Source: Rhabditophanes sp. KR3021
Lineage: Eukaryota; Nematoda; Chromadorea; Rhabditida; Alloionematidae
Assembly (NCBI GenBank): GCA_963281155.1
Contig: CAUJLY010000006.1
Location: 3,410,001-3,474,000 of the forward strand
Reading direction: 5' to 3'
Length of the DNA: 64,000 nt
This document shows, piece after piece, positions 1 to 12,413 of this stretch. The notes beneath the pieces are model-generated. The model did no database searches. It was not told where the DNA came from and saw only the letters and a program-made list of their open reading frames with translations. The first letter of the stretch is position 1, and each line of letters opens with the position of its first letter. The position numbers and the translations under genes were made by a program.

Positions 1-2015
1 ACATTCACTAAACCTACATTAACTGTTTTTAAAAAAAACACAGTTAAAGGAAGTTCAATCAAGGCAACAACTAATATGCCAACACCGGCTATGTTGATAA
101 CAGCTTCTGATCGTTTATTAAATCGTTCATTTAATAATGAGATAGAAAGTTCAGGCCAGGAAAATATTGAAACTGAGACTGAAGAAGTAGAATCTTCTGG
201 GCAAAATAAAGTTGGTATTTCAAATAAACTAAGCATAAATTATACTAAAAAAGGTTTACACTTAGTTAATGCATTAGATTCTACTTCTTTAAAACAAACT
301 ACATTTAATCGGAATCATTGGAGGGATCCTAATTTTGTTGGAATGGTTCCAATTTATAGACAAACAACAATATATCCGATCCAGAAGAATTTCGATGATT
401 TAAGCGCAAAATCTGCCTCTAGTCAGTATGAGAATAAAGTTCCACCAACAAAGCCTATGAGAAACTTGGAAAGAACAACAATTGCCTCAAAAGTTGATAA
501 AACAACAAGTACTTCCCAAATAGATGAGACAACAAGTTCTCCACAAAAAGCTGATAAAACAATTGCACCAGAAATTGAAAAAACAACAGGACCTCCCCAG
601 ATGTATTTAATAACAGCTGCTCCCTTCATCGATTTAATAACAAAAGTCAAGTTAATACCAACTCCCATTGACCTAAAAACTAATAATCCCATACTAATAA
701 CTACTGATTTGCTTGAAACAGCAGAAACTCCGTCTTCTAAGTTCGTTTTGTTTGGTTTTTTTGCTTCTTTAGTTCATGCCTTGATTATATTTATATTACT
801 AATTTGCGTTATTTTCAGTATATCTGGTCATATTTCTTTTCCGTCACGAAATACCATTGCCTTGACAAGTAAATCACGAAATGTTGTTGATAAAGATATT
901 CCAGTTTCAGTGCAAACCAAGACCCATGAAATCCTAACTACTTTGCCAACTCTCACAACTAAAGTTGTAACTACTCCTATTGTAACAGCCACCGCAGCTT
1001 CAGCTCCTATTACAACCACCAAAGTTACAACTACAACTCAAAAAGTCAATCCAACAACTGCAACAGTAAGTATCGAATCCACGATTCCTGAAGGCATCGA
1101 CGAGGATATAGTTTCAACAGCACCTACAACACTAGAATTACTTACAAAAAGGGTTGAAGAGCAAAATAAACCTACCACAAATCCTCCAACTACTCCAAAT
1201 TACAACTTAGAACCACAAAGAAATGTAACCGAGTACATCAAACCAAAAATTGAAACTAAGGTAGATATTAGCGATATGGTGAAGAATGCTGTTCTGAAAG
1301 ACAAAGTTATCTTCGAAATATATCACAATAGTAGACCAGTCGAAGCTGTTGTAGTCGGATCAAGGATCACATTGAGTTTTACACCGACGTTAGCTGTTCC
1401 ACGTAAGTTAAAAAATTGACACTTTCAAGTAATCATATTTATTTAGCAAGTTACATGTCAATAACTGGCTGTCAAGTTGAACCAATCGGGTCTTTGTATG
1501 ACTGGGAAAAGGAGCCATTAGCAATTATCAAGGATGGATGCCAAGCAGATCATGTTGGCTTGGTATGTCCTCCCCAAAAGACAGACTACGGGGTACGAGT
1601 AACAGTTGAGTCTTTCCGTTACCAAACAACCGCTCAAGTCCAGTACACTTGTCTCATCAGAATATGCCCCTTCTCAGAATGTCCTACTCAAACATGTAAT
1701 GCAGTTGAAGGATGTCCTAGAACGGAATCACCCGACTCTATAACAAATATATTCAAAACAAGAGCCAAACGTCTGCTAAGTATAGATCAAATCAGACAAG
1801 CTGTTGCAGCAAACCCATATCTTTTAGAACAATTAAATTTAACAAATAATACATTATCCACACCTTCATCAAATCATTTAAATACAGTTCTTCAACAGCA
1901 ATTAGTTGCAATTGCTGGAGATCACGTTGTTCGCAAAAGGTTAGTCGTAGTCAATTCGGAGGAGGAACTCAAATACTATGTTAAGACTGGTGATGTACCA
2001 GAACTTGGAAATTAA
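1..2015 (+). CDS. ZP-domain extracellular protein, C-terminal part
   Basis: The frame is open from base 1, so the gene enters from outside the window. Coding segments are 1-740, 819-1402 and 1447-2015; introns 741-818 (78 nt) and 1403-1446 (44 nt) keep the frame. The first part is a Thr/Ser/Pro-rich, mucin-like stretch with many TT and TTK runs. From about base 1260 it becomes a ZP-C subdomain: a strand with VVVGSRITL, then TGC, a GC pair, a VESFRY strand, YTC and RIC, and further cysteines. After it lies RAKR (around base 1758), a furin-type consensus site as in ZP proteins and cuticlins, then a hydrophilic tail with no membrane segment. ZP proteins polymerise in apical extracellular matrix or cuticle. 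ZP-N is not visible and should lie upstream. Family assignment is fairly sure; the specific orthologue is unknown. The 3' end converges on the BMP gene with 136 bp between stops. Confidence 0.8.
741..818 (+). other. In-frame intron inside the ZP gene
   Basis: This 78-nt segment begins gttcgttttg, carries a branch-point-like ttactaat and ends ttttcag. It has no stop, so naive translation reads through it and produces about 26 hydrophobic residues that look like a transmembrane helix. Splicing keeps the frame (Lys-Ser at the junction becomes Asn). The U-rich, branch-point-bearing sequence favours an intron over a helix. Confidence 0.7.
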
Positions 2016-2069
2016 GTTTCTTGTTATTATTTGATTGTAATTGTATATAATTTGTTTTTTACTTATAAT

Positions 2070-2075
2070 AATAAA
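2070..2075 (+). terminator. Polyadenylation signal AATAAA for the ZP gene
   Basis: An AATAAA hexamer lies 55 bp after the stop codon, in an AT-rich stretch. The position fits 3'-end processing of the ZP transcript. In AT-rich DNA this hexamer also arises by chance. Confidence 0.4.
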
Positions 2076-2151
2076 TAATAATTTTAAGATGTATTACTGA
2101 AGTCTATTTATAAACCTTCAAAATATAATGGTAGTAATTTGGATAAAGTTA

Positions 2152-3916
2152 TTAAAGACATGAACAAGACTTTACAATCATTTTGGGGTATGTTTTTAGC
2201 ACTACATTGTCTGTTTCATCAAAGTATAAAATAGATAGAGATTCCATAGTTTCAGGTGCACAGCATACGCCAGGAACTTGAGCATTTGGTATGATTGAGT
2301 GCATTAGAGATTGGAAAATGGCATGATTTGAGGGGTTTACGTCACGATTGAGTGGAAAGGAACAAGATCCTGCGCAATAATTGGCGTGGAATACTTTGGG
2401 TGCAATCACTTTTGAACCCCATCCGATTTCGGAGAAGTTGATTTTCATTAACTTTTTACCGCATCTTTCGTTATGGTATTGACTTCCATCAAGCAAATGG
2501 ACTGATGAAATGTCATGTGTCAAAGAATTGTCATGTAAAAGGCTAGCATATTCAAATGAATTTTGAGTGTAACCATTTTTATTGTCATCTCCTTCTTGAC
2601 CGAATCCCATCATTGGATCATTTTTGATTCTACGGTTTTTGTTTCGTTTTAGACCATTTTTTCTTCTCAAAATATTCGGCCCAGTCTCTCTAAATTTGTC
2701 AACATACTCGTGAATTGGATCCCTGTTTCTTGGCTTTTCATCATACAAGGTGTATTCAGAATTTCTTTTAAATCTTGTAGTAATTTCGTTATTCTCAATA
2801 GATTTTTTTTCTGACCAAGTTGGTTCATTAAATGTTTCGTCAGCTGACTCATTATTTGTAAACTTCTCAACAAAATCAGTTGATTCTGTAAAGATCAGCA
2901 AAAATGGAGAGTAAGTTTTCATCAATTGATACAAACGAATATCTTGATTATTTCTTTCGAACTAAAAAATGCAAATATTAAAACATGTTCAAGACATCAA
3001 TTATTTACCAAAACACTAATTTCATCCACATTTTCATTAAGTTTCTTTTGTATTTCGGATTTAATATCAAATACTAACAAATTATTTTCTTGTTTTATTC
3101 CTTCGATTCTATTTTTTGAGCCTGTATTGTCAACTACATTTATAATTGGAATACTTTTGTAGTTTTTTCTGTTTGCATTTTTTTGATATAAGAACAGTTG
3201 TGCTTTAACAAGCTAGACAAAGAGATGGAATTAAATCTTAATTTATAGGCTTACCTGCTCATTTTTCTTTAAGGTATTTAATGAGAAAGAAATAGCATTT
3301 TTAACTTTAACGAGTCGGCTTCCTAAAAGCATTTTTTTAATTAAGTGAAAAAAAGTATTCTGTTGTGCATTTTTGACATGCCAACTAAAGTAATTACTTA
3401 AAGTAGGGACAATCTCTTAATAATTTAAAAATGACATAAATAATGTCCATTCAAAGGGGACAAAATTAATAGGTTGTCACAACTTATTGCCTAATGTTTT
3501 GTCAATAGCTGCATTTAAATTGTTATCTTAACAACCAATAGTTTGTTAATTTATGTAACAAAAGATTGATCGGATAACATACCTAATGATGGATTAATAG
3601 AGCGAATTACATTTGATTCGTTGTAACCAGCATTACTCATAGGAGATTGTCGGCTAGAATCAAACAAAGCTAGCATATAACGACTTGAATAGGTGGAAAT
3701 TTTGCGCTTGGGAAATTTTTCTTCGGCTAAAAAGATGATTTTAAATTCATAATAATTGAACTTACTGGTAGGAACGTTATCAAAATCCAACAGAACTTTC
3801 ACAGTTTCTTTTAATACATATTTCTGTTCTCCATTTTTATCTTCATTATTTATGTCGAATATTTTAGAGTAGCAAACTTGTATCAAACAGAATAATAATA
3901 AATAAAGCAGATTCAT
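2152..3916 (-). CDS. BMP3/GDF10-type TGF-beta ligand
   Basis: Four exons, all phases matching: 3916-3583, 3322-3255, 3212-3009, 2961-2152, giving 471 residues. An N-terminal signal peptide is followed by a TGF-beta propeptide (RYMLALFD, NVIRS and LVKAQLFLY motifs). Basic sites RFKR (about 265) and a cluster of RR/KR (about 300-313) are candidate furin sites. The mature domain starts at Cys369 and has all seven cystine-knot cysteines, including the CC pair with the intermolecular cysteine, and ends CSCL. Motifs GWGSKVIAPK, PSNHAIFQS, SLSILYFDE and NVVLKTYP match the BMP3/GDF10 subgroup better than the Dpp/BMP2 or activin subgroups, from memory of the families. It should be a secreted dimer acting on Ser/Thr-kinase receptors. 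The propeptide after exon 4 is long, basic and poorly conserved. Confidence 0.9.
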
Positions 3917-5593
3917 AATCGAAATTATGAAGATTATCTAAAAGGAGATACGTTTAGTTTCATTGAATTTGCATTTAGATTCATTGAATTTACATTTGAA
4001 TACATTTAATTCGATAAAGTATTTTATGTTATAAACATATGGACACAGGTTTAATTTTATGGCATGTGTATAAAGATGGTTTCGATAGATTTGAAGTGAT
4101 TGCCATGAAAGGTAAACAAACTTAACATACTAGATAAAATTAATCGGTTCTAATTACTCTCACAGCCCATTGCTCATAATCAAATTTTAAACGTAATATG
4201 AGATAATTAGGGGAAAAGTATGCTTGACATAGCATTATTCTCACTTTTATATTATATAAACCGTTATTAGTACCCATCTAAGCTATTAATTTTAAAATTT
4301 TCAATTGAATAGATAAATCGTAAATTTAAATGTTATGATTGAAATATGACAAAAAAGTTATGAGGCAATAATTATTAAGACTTGACATCTTCCACATATT
4401 TACACTTGCTTAAACAAATTGATAATAGAGTATGGTATGTAAAATGAAAAACAACTTACGCAAATCTTGTATGTATTTAAATGACAGGTCATCAAGAAAA
4501 TGATGGATTATTTGAAACAATGAATAAATTTAAAATAACATTGGCAAAACATTTATGATTCTGTTAATGCTTATAAAATCCTAAATCAGCTTGATTGCAA
4601 TAGCAATACTTTTATCATTATGTAGCGGCGTCTTTTAAATCAGAGGCTTAAAGAATGGTAAAGGAGATATCACAAGTAACAAGAAGTGATTTATAAGAGT
4701 TAATATTATTCGAGCCAATATAATAATGTGCCAAGATTTACCTAATCATACCAAGTACAACAATACTCATAAAGTATCATTACTAAGTGACATTGGTAGA
4801 AGACCACCTGACAATGATTAAACAATTAATGTATCTTTGATGTGCCAATGTTATTTTAACTTATACAAACAATGACCTGTGATTATTTGGCATTAGTTTT
4901 CAAGAAAAGTTGGCGTTAACTATTTTGAGTGACACACCACGTCAGGACGCTCTATTTTCTGGATTGGTATATCACTATTAATTGGCAATTTGCTCTAAAA
5001 GCTTAAACTAACATTTGCTTAATCTACAAGACATATAATAAAATACATACCTTAGGCCCATTACAATTAAGTTTGTTAAGATAATTTTAGCAAGATTACA
5101 CTGATTGAGTTAGTTAGAGAGAAGCTTGTAAACGAAGATATATAGTAGTAAATTATAATAAAAAATTAATTAGTTTGGAAAGAAATTGAGTGCTGAACAT
5201 TGTAACAATAACAATGCAAATCATAATTTCATGCCATATGACACCGCATTCTGATAAATTTAATAGAGTGAATGTTTAATGAAGTTCCATGCAAATTATG
5301 GCTCTAGTCATAACCAATCTACATACTTAAGTTCAGCCTTGTAGTGTAGACATTTAAACATGCGCGAAAATCAAAGCAAATCATTTATACCTGGCTTAAT
5401 AAGTATTATATCTATTATATCCAAAGAATAATAGTGACTTTTATAAATTATAAATTATATCACAAAGGGAAATAAGCGGCAAAAGCTCTTTTATGAATAA
5501 CTAAATATATCATTTACATTTTTATTTTGCTGTATAACTTTTATTAAACGACAATGGTTATTTAATTAAATATTAATAGAAAAGATACTACGA
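3917..5593. other. Intergenic, no gene seen
   Basis: AT-rich sequence with no ORF of coding character on either strand. It separates two minus-strand genes, so the part next to 3917 should hold the BMP promoter. I see no clear motif. Confidence 0.5.
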
Positions 5594-7380
5594 TTAAGAA
5601 GATTCTTCTCCATGATCAAAGGCACTATTCAGTTTCTTGAAAGATTTCATTTTTTCAGTTTCATGGGAAGTTTCAAGAATGGTTTTTTCAACACTATTCG
5701 AGTCAAATGTCCCTTTTTCATTTGTAATATCTGGACTTGTAGTATTTGAAATATTTGTCAATGTAATGTTTGGATTATTAATATTAATTTCCTCAAATGT
5801 AACAGTTTTCGAAGGTTTTACGTCCATCTTCTTTACCATTCTAAAAACTATGAATGGAGTTTGTTCTTTGCTCTCATTTGTTGTTAAGATAATTTGAGTG
5901 GATACAGTATTATTTTTGACATTTAAGCCGAGTTGATCCCCAGCATTACTTTCCTTACTCACATTCATTATCTTATCTTTAGTCAATAATAAATGAGTTT
6001 GCGTGATAGTTTGGGATGGCAAATTGGTGGTAAAAACAGTTTCATTCTTCAAGTCGTCTAATAAACTATCGTCATAATCTACTTTGCTTTTTGTGAAGAT
6101 TTTAGTGGATATGTTGACGTTACCACTCTTACTAGTCTTCTTAATTCTGAGAAAATTTCTGATTTTTTTGACGGTTCCTGAGTGCATTGGCTTAGCCAAA
6201 TTAATTTTATGCCCCTCATGTGAAAGTACTTTTGATGACTTATTGCTGGGTATGTTGTTTAGTACTTGGGACGATTGTACATTTGTTATTACATCTCGCT
6301 TTTTACGCTTATCAACATCAACGAAAGCACCATCTTCATCAAAAAAATCTTTCAAATCGTTTTGGTCCGTCACCTGATCGTCTTCACTTTTTTCACCAAC
6401 TTCTGATGCTGATTTATCGTTACTTTCGATAGACACTTCGTCTAAATCACTCTCAGACATTTCGAATGACTCATTTGCAATGACTTTTTCAGTCATTTTT
6501 TGAGAAGAATTACTGTTAAAAATATTTGAGCTATCAACATTATCCTCATCAATTGTTGCCTCATCTTCCACTTCAATTTGAAGATCAGAGTTTGGTAAAT
6601 ATTGGAGGATACTTTTTTCAGAATCTTTAGTACTTCCCGCAACGATATCACCTTTTTGACTTAATAAATCACCATTTAAGTTACTCGTTTCAGTTGATTT
6701 AGGCTGATTTGACATATGAGAAACAGGTGAATTTGGCTGTTTTACTACAAATGTTGGTGGCTTTTGAGTTGATTTTCTAGGTGATAAATTAGATTCCTTT
6801 GCAGAAAAAATAACTTCCGTTACTGATTGAGTTTCTTCTTTAAGTGATGTTGTTGGTCTTTTAGTTGGTGTTTGTATCATTGATATTGTGGGCTCTGTTA
6901 CAAATGCTGACGGTTCTTTTATAAGTGTTGTTGGCTCTTTACTAAATAGCGTACTTTGGCCTGAAGCCTCTTCAACCTTCGTAAACATGATTGTTTCTGG
7001 ATTTAAAAAATCGCTATTTAAGTTTTCGTAATCGCTAGTTTGAACAACATCTGAGGGACTTCTCTTCTTACGAGCTAAATATAGTGTAACGTAAAAGACG
7101 TATCAAATAAAAACTTACTTGTTTCATCATCGCTATGTCTAAATGTGTTCTTTGAATCTTGATCCCTTAGAACAGGACCAATAGTTGTCCTTAGATGAGG
7201 ATTAACGGATAGTGTCCTAAAGATGGACTCTGCAAGGTTTGATTCCAAGGCATGAAATGGGAAGCGATGCTCCTCAACATGCACAGGCTCATTTAATGTG
7301 TTGACATTTAATACACCATCAACAACATCACATACGCATATGAACACAATTATTATTTTGAGTACATCAATTCGGAGCAT
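5594..7380 (-). CDS. Secreted, acidic Ser/Thr-rich protein of unknown function
   Basis: Two exons, 7380-7119 and 7074-5594, with a 44-nt intron (gtaagt...tatatttag), give 580 residues. Residues 1-22 are a clear signal peptide (IIIVFICVCDVV). The rest is low complexity: rich in Ser, Thr, Asp, Glu, Lys and Asn, poor in Cys and without a second membrane segment. Basic clusters TRKKRS at the exon junction and DKRKKRD in the middle look like proprotein-convertase sites, so it may be cut into fragments. The region after the first site holds several imperfect T-L-I/F-x-E-P-T repeats. I do not recognise a domain. It may be a matrix or cuticle-associated disordered protein, but that is inference. Confidence 0.75.
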
Positions 7381-8794
7381 GTCAATATTTTCGAGAAATT
7401 GAATCCAAAATATACAATTATAGACACAAATAGTTAATATATATTAACGGTACAAGTTTTAATAGAATGATGTACTTGAATATTTTCCAAATAAAAACAA
7501 ATATATAATTTATTAAAGTATATGATTTATCATATTTTTGATCAGCAGTAGTGTGCGTGGTTATAGGATAACATTAATTTGTTAAGAAAACTTGTTTCTT
7601 CATGGACAGCTAATCTAACGAATTAGCTTCAAATAACAAAATAATTCCGATTTAAACCATAAAAATTCGTTTGCAATAGATATGTGATGTGTTGAAGTCT
7701 GGATAAAATGAAAACGATTTAAGTAACATGTTTGTCGGAATCAATTAAATAATGCGTCAATTATTGTAGTTAATGATGGGTCGTATATAAATTAATTTTT
7801 AACTAAATCCTCAATCTTGTTCTGATTTTTGTTAAATTAAAAATATAATTGTTGATCGTTTCCTAGTTCAGTTATTTGCACCACACTTTTAACTAATAAT
7901 AATATTACTGATGTGTATATACTTTAGAGTAAGCTTCATTTAAAAGATCAAAAAATTATGAGGTGCAAACAACAATTTTTAAGTAGGAAGTTGCCGTTGA
8001 TAAAACAAATAAACATATGATTGACACCTACTGATATATCTATTGCTGATAAAAAATTCTTCTTTTTCAATAAAATTGTTGTTTTAAAGAAAGTTATTTT
8101 TGAAATGATATATTTTGTTAAAGATAACTTCCCAGGGAATCCGTTTCTATTTTTCCAAATTTGTCGGATACAATTCAAAAATGTATAACAACTATTAACA
8201 AGGCAAGGTTTCAGCACACAAACATTTTAAAAAGAATGAAGTTTATTTTTGAAGCAATACATTGTAAGATTTTTATAGACAATATTGTGAATTATTTTAT
8301 ATAAAAGGTCGTTACAATAAACATATTATTGTTATTAAACTGAATGAAATGTGTATAAAATATTGTTAAAAATTAATTGATAATTGCAAAATAGTTGACA
8401 ATTGTTGGAAATATAATGTTAAAAAACATTGCAAACAGATACTATAGGCGAGTTTGAAATTTGGGATTCACATATTTGCTATGGATAAATAATTGTATCG
8501 AAGCTCCTAAATCTTTAATTTAAACAGTCCAAAATTGTATTTTTAATTGCATAAAAATGCCAGAATCTGTGATTGTTCGTCAAAATGTTCGAAAATTGTC
8601 TTATCCAAAATTATTTTTTTGTTAAAAGTATCAGAACAAATGTAGTCATATGTTGTTGAAAACGTCTGAAAGTGTTATTTTTTGAAAAAAGTATTAAAAG
8701 CTTCATATATTGTACTGAATTCAGTGTTGTTTAAAAATATTATATGGTAAAAGTTAAATTTGTCTAATTTGCCAACCTCCATCCCAAGACTGAA
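7381..8794. other. Intergenic, no gene seen
   Basis: AT-rich. A minus-strand ORF at 7948-8217 has a composition like its surroundings and no recognisable domain or splice partner, so I do not call it. The segment next to 7381 should contain the promoter of the secreted Ser/Thr-rich protein gene. Confidence 0.45.
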
Positions 8795-9339
8795 TTAGCC
8801 TTCAGCCATAAGAGAATGACAGAACAAATTCAACAACTTTTTGTTGCAGGTGAGTGAACAGCATTCAGTTGACAAATGAATTATTTTGAAGAAGGTTTGA
8901 ACTCCGGAAGATTTGTTTGCGGCAGATTGTCTACGGGCACGGATGGCACTTCTCTTGCTGTAAGAGATGTACTTGTCTTTGTCAGCATCTAGAAAAGTAC
9001 ATTTATTAAAATAATCATTTATATCAAAGCATTAAGACTAGTCCTAGGTAAGTCAGTAAAGTCTAGACACAAACTAGTCTAATTTTGCATAAAATACTTA
9101 CTCTTAAATTCAGAAGAATCAAACACATTGTAACAATAGTGGCGAGTGTAGTTGTTTAGTTTTTCTCCACATAATCTGAATCGTTCGTGGTTTTGCAAGG
9201 AGTCAATTCTTTGGAATAGACGCCGGAATACTTCATTGTTTCTGGATAATTCAACACATTGGACGAAGCTCACAGATATTATATATGAAAGAAGTGAAAT
9301 TTTTGTGATTAATCTTATGAGTTGTGATACTGAAAGCAT
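8795..9339 (-). CDS. Insulin-like peptide precursor
   Basis: Two exons, 9339-9102 and 8988-8795, with a 113-nt intron (donor gtaagt, acceptor ttctag), give 143 residues. A signal peptide covers about residues 1-28. The B-chain has RLCGEKL with Cys57 and Cys69 spaced 12 apart as in insulin. A C-peptide-like linker carries dibasic sites KR (91-92) and RARR (96-99). The A-chain has Cys122-Cys123-x3-Cys127-x8-Cys136, the exact insulin pattern. So this is a canonical six-cysteine insulin with a removable C-peptide, without the extra cysteine pair of many nematode insulins. It is expected to be secreted and to act through a DAF-2/insulin-type receptor. Single-frame ORF searches miss the A-chain exon. 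Confidence 0.92.
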
Positions 9340-12300
9340 GATTATTGTTTTGAATTACACTTTTAACAATAGATCATAAGTTTGCGACAATTATTAGTTT
9401 AGAATACCAGAGAAATATTTGGATTTCAATTGGTATTAGCAGATTTCTTCAAACAAAAACTTAAAAACTCTATAAAGTAACAAAAGATTAAACTTAATTG
9501 TACGTCAAAGTATTTTATAATGCTCGATGCCAAGAAATACTAAAATAGTTGTATAGCAACTTGATTTCAGTATTTAGAAATATCTCAAAAGAGAATGGTA
9601 TTTACAACTAAATCGCTATTGTTAAAAGGAGTCGCAAAATTTCAATTTTGTGCCCAGGGTGGAGTTTTAGTTTCGCTTTGTTCATAAGACATTCGCCATA
9701 ATGCCCAAACCTTTTTTGTGTAATAAAAGGCGGTCTTCAAAAAAGATAAATCCGCCGTTTTTTGTGCTTTTGGGCAGATATTATTATCCTAAATATTACA
9801 TACTAATAATCGGATTGTGGCACCAAAAATGTAATAGATTATAATTGGAATGTTTATTACATTTTACTATTTACACGTATGTATAAGCAACACAAACAAA
9901 GATGGGATACATTTGCTAAATGATATCATTTTTACTCAAATATTGGCACAGACTGCAAATATATCTTACTTTAATTTATAAATTTAAAATAAGAATTAAT
10001 TAGAAACGTATATGCTTGAAACAACAAATGCAAATACTATCAAATATTCATTTAAAGTAAATGAGCATTGAGTAAAAAATTTAATTTAAAATTTAAAACA
10101 TTTGTTTAAATGTCAGAGAGAAATCACAGTTTAACGACACTTCCTCGTTTCGTAAATCAACTTACCATTGTTTGAAGTTTTAAATCTTTCAATCAGTCGA
10201 ACAAAAAACTAAATGTATGGACGATATTTGCAAGATAAAATATCAAATTTTTTTTGCAACACATTTACTTTAACATATTTAATTGTTTTAGTTTATAGTG
10301 ATAGAAAGAAGCAATTTTTGGCAATAAAGATGTTAGAAATTTATGATTTAATGGGTTTTGTTTGCCGATTCCAAATTGCATATCACAATCTTAAATTCAA
10401 AGAAATTATAATGTTCGAGTGAATATAACAACACTATGCAAAAACACACTGCAAATGTCATTTCATGCCAAAAATTTGATATGCACTTATTTTGAGATAT
10501 GTAAATAGTATTTAGTATCTTAATATACCCGATAATGTTATTGGCTAGACATCAGACACAATTTAATATTAAACATCCAAGGCAATTTTAAATTCATCAT
10601 TGTCTGAAAATAAGTTTTTAAAATTTTTAGACCAGTTAATTAATGGTGATCAGAAATCATTTAGTCGCATTTGCCAAAGCTCTTATTATAAGAGAGGAAA
10701 TACATCTTTTAAACAGACGGTATGATTTTCACGTACACATTCCGGGGAAGTTGTAGATTGACTTGAGAGTATCTTTGTATCTTTTTAAATGGTTTTCCCA
10801 AACCAGAACGAAAAAACGAACACGTAGGCTTATAATAAATTACGCTCACAAAAGAGCAGATTTATTTGTATGGCAATAAATAGCGTAAAGTTTACCAGTT
10901 CATCACCAACGTACCAACGATATATGTAATAGAGTAATGAATTAGCAATCTTTGTGTTTGACTTTTTATTATAGCCTCAAAGGATAATGATGATGGCACG
11001 AACGGAGTGGGTCCATTGAAACAGTTAATAGAAAGCAATTTTTTAATTGCCAGAGTATTTGAAAGAAGAATCAAATTTTTTACTGATGGTGTGGGCTTTT
11101 GTTAACACACACTCAAAATCTACTAAACGATGCTCTTCCACTGTTCTTTTTCAAAATATAAAATATTGTTTTATTAAAGATTATGGTAACTTTTAAAACA
11201 TTAAAGCTTAATATATTTCCATCATATCTCACATTTTATAAAAATAAGTTTCTTTTACTTTTCAATCAAAGAATATTTTAAACAAAATAACAAGAATATC
11301 ATTACGCAAATGTATATCACTTTACGCCCATTCTTCTTTTGTAAGAAAAAATAATTCACTTTTTGATTGCTCAAAAGTAATTTTTTATAACATTATACAT
11401 TTTATTTCTCAGAAATGTACCTCAACTTCCTTTATCCGCAAACATATAATTTAATATGAAACATGAAACCACCGAATTCCAATTATATTGTCCATCAATT
11501 TGATCCAAAGGATAAAAGTATCGTATGCACTGCCATATAATTTCTTTGTTTCACAAACTACACATCACTTTTTATCCATTTAAATATAGGACAAATTATT
11601 TTTTGTTCTATCATTGGTCATTATAGGTACACATAATGTAATTGACTCCACTAAACATTTCACCATTTAATGTAATGAAACCTTATCAACACTCTTTCTC
11701 ACATTTCATTTTTCCTTTCATTTCTAGGAATTGTTCTTAACGCTATAAATTTTAAATTCAATTTCCATTAAAGCTACACACACCATAAACAATCAAGAGC
11801 GTATTGGTTTGTTGATAATGGTGCACACAAAGTATAGACATTCTTTATTACATTAAAATAGCAGTCAAGGAACACATTATAAATTTAAAAATACATGAGC
11901 AGCAAAAAAATAATTTGTATAAAATTAAAGGATATGGCTACTACTACAAATAAAACTCAAATAATATCACGTAGCGGATAAAAATTTATAATATTTTGAG
12001 ATGAGTATAACAAACCTTGTTTTCAAGTAAATAATGATATACAAAAGTACTAAATAGATTCGAAGACAACAAATTCACCATTAAGGGTCTTCAAAGGATA
12101 TAATTCAATTGTTGAACGGCATTATTTGAATTATAACAAATATATTTTTATATTTATCTTTGCAATGTTGTAATTGGTCATTGAGATGATTGGATGATTA
12201 ATTAAGTTTATATATTAAATAGCTAAATGGATAATAAATAGACAAGCCAGTACGGATGGCCATTTCCTGAATTTGTAGTTGTCGTACACAAGATGTGTAG

Positions 12301-12413
12301 AGGGGGATAAGTCGTGGATAAAAGGAGCCTGTTTTGCGAGAAGTTTTGAAAATGATAACAGGTATCAGTGGTGTGTTGCATGTTAGTATAAAAGAGCACA
12401 TTCCCCAATTTAA
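9340..12413. other. Intergenic, one hairpin, no convincing gene
   Basis: Besides the hairpin at 9702-9776 I see only short ORFs (10213-10422 plus, 10892-11074 minus) without domains or splice-phase support. Base composition is locally less AT-rich near 10,980-11,000, which could hint at a small exon that I cannot confirm. The segment just upstream of 9339 should hold the insulin promoter. Confidence 0.4.
9702..9776. repeat. Imperfect hairpin with two nested stems
   Basis: The outer arms TGCCCAAA (9702-9709) and TTTGGGCA (9769-9776) are exact inverted repeats. Inside, GGCGG (9729-9733) pairs with CCGCC (9752-9756). The arms between the stems are T/A-rich and pair poorly. The GC-rich inner stem stands out in this AT-rich gap. 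It could be a small structured RNA or the remnant of a short inverted-repeat transposon. Confidence 0.5.

Noticed and set aside
7948..8217. 89-residue minus-strand ORF
   Set aside because: AT-driven composition, no signal, no domain and no splice partner.
10892..11106. Possible small exon on either strand near 10,975
   Set aside because: The plus frame hits a stop after 23 codons and the minus ORF has no domain or partner.
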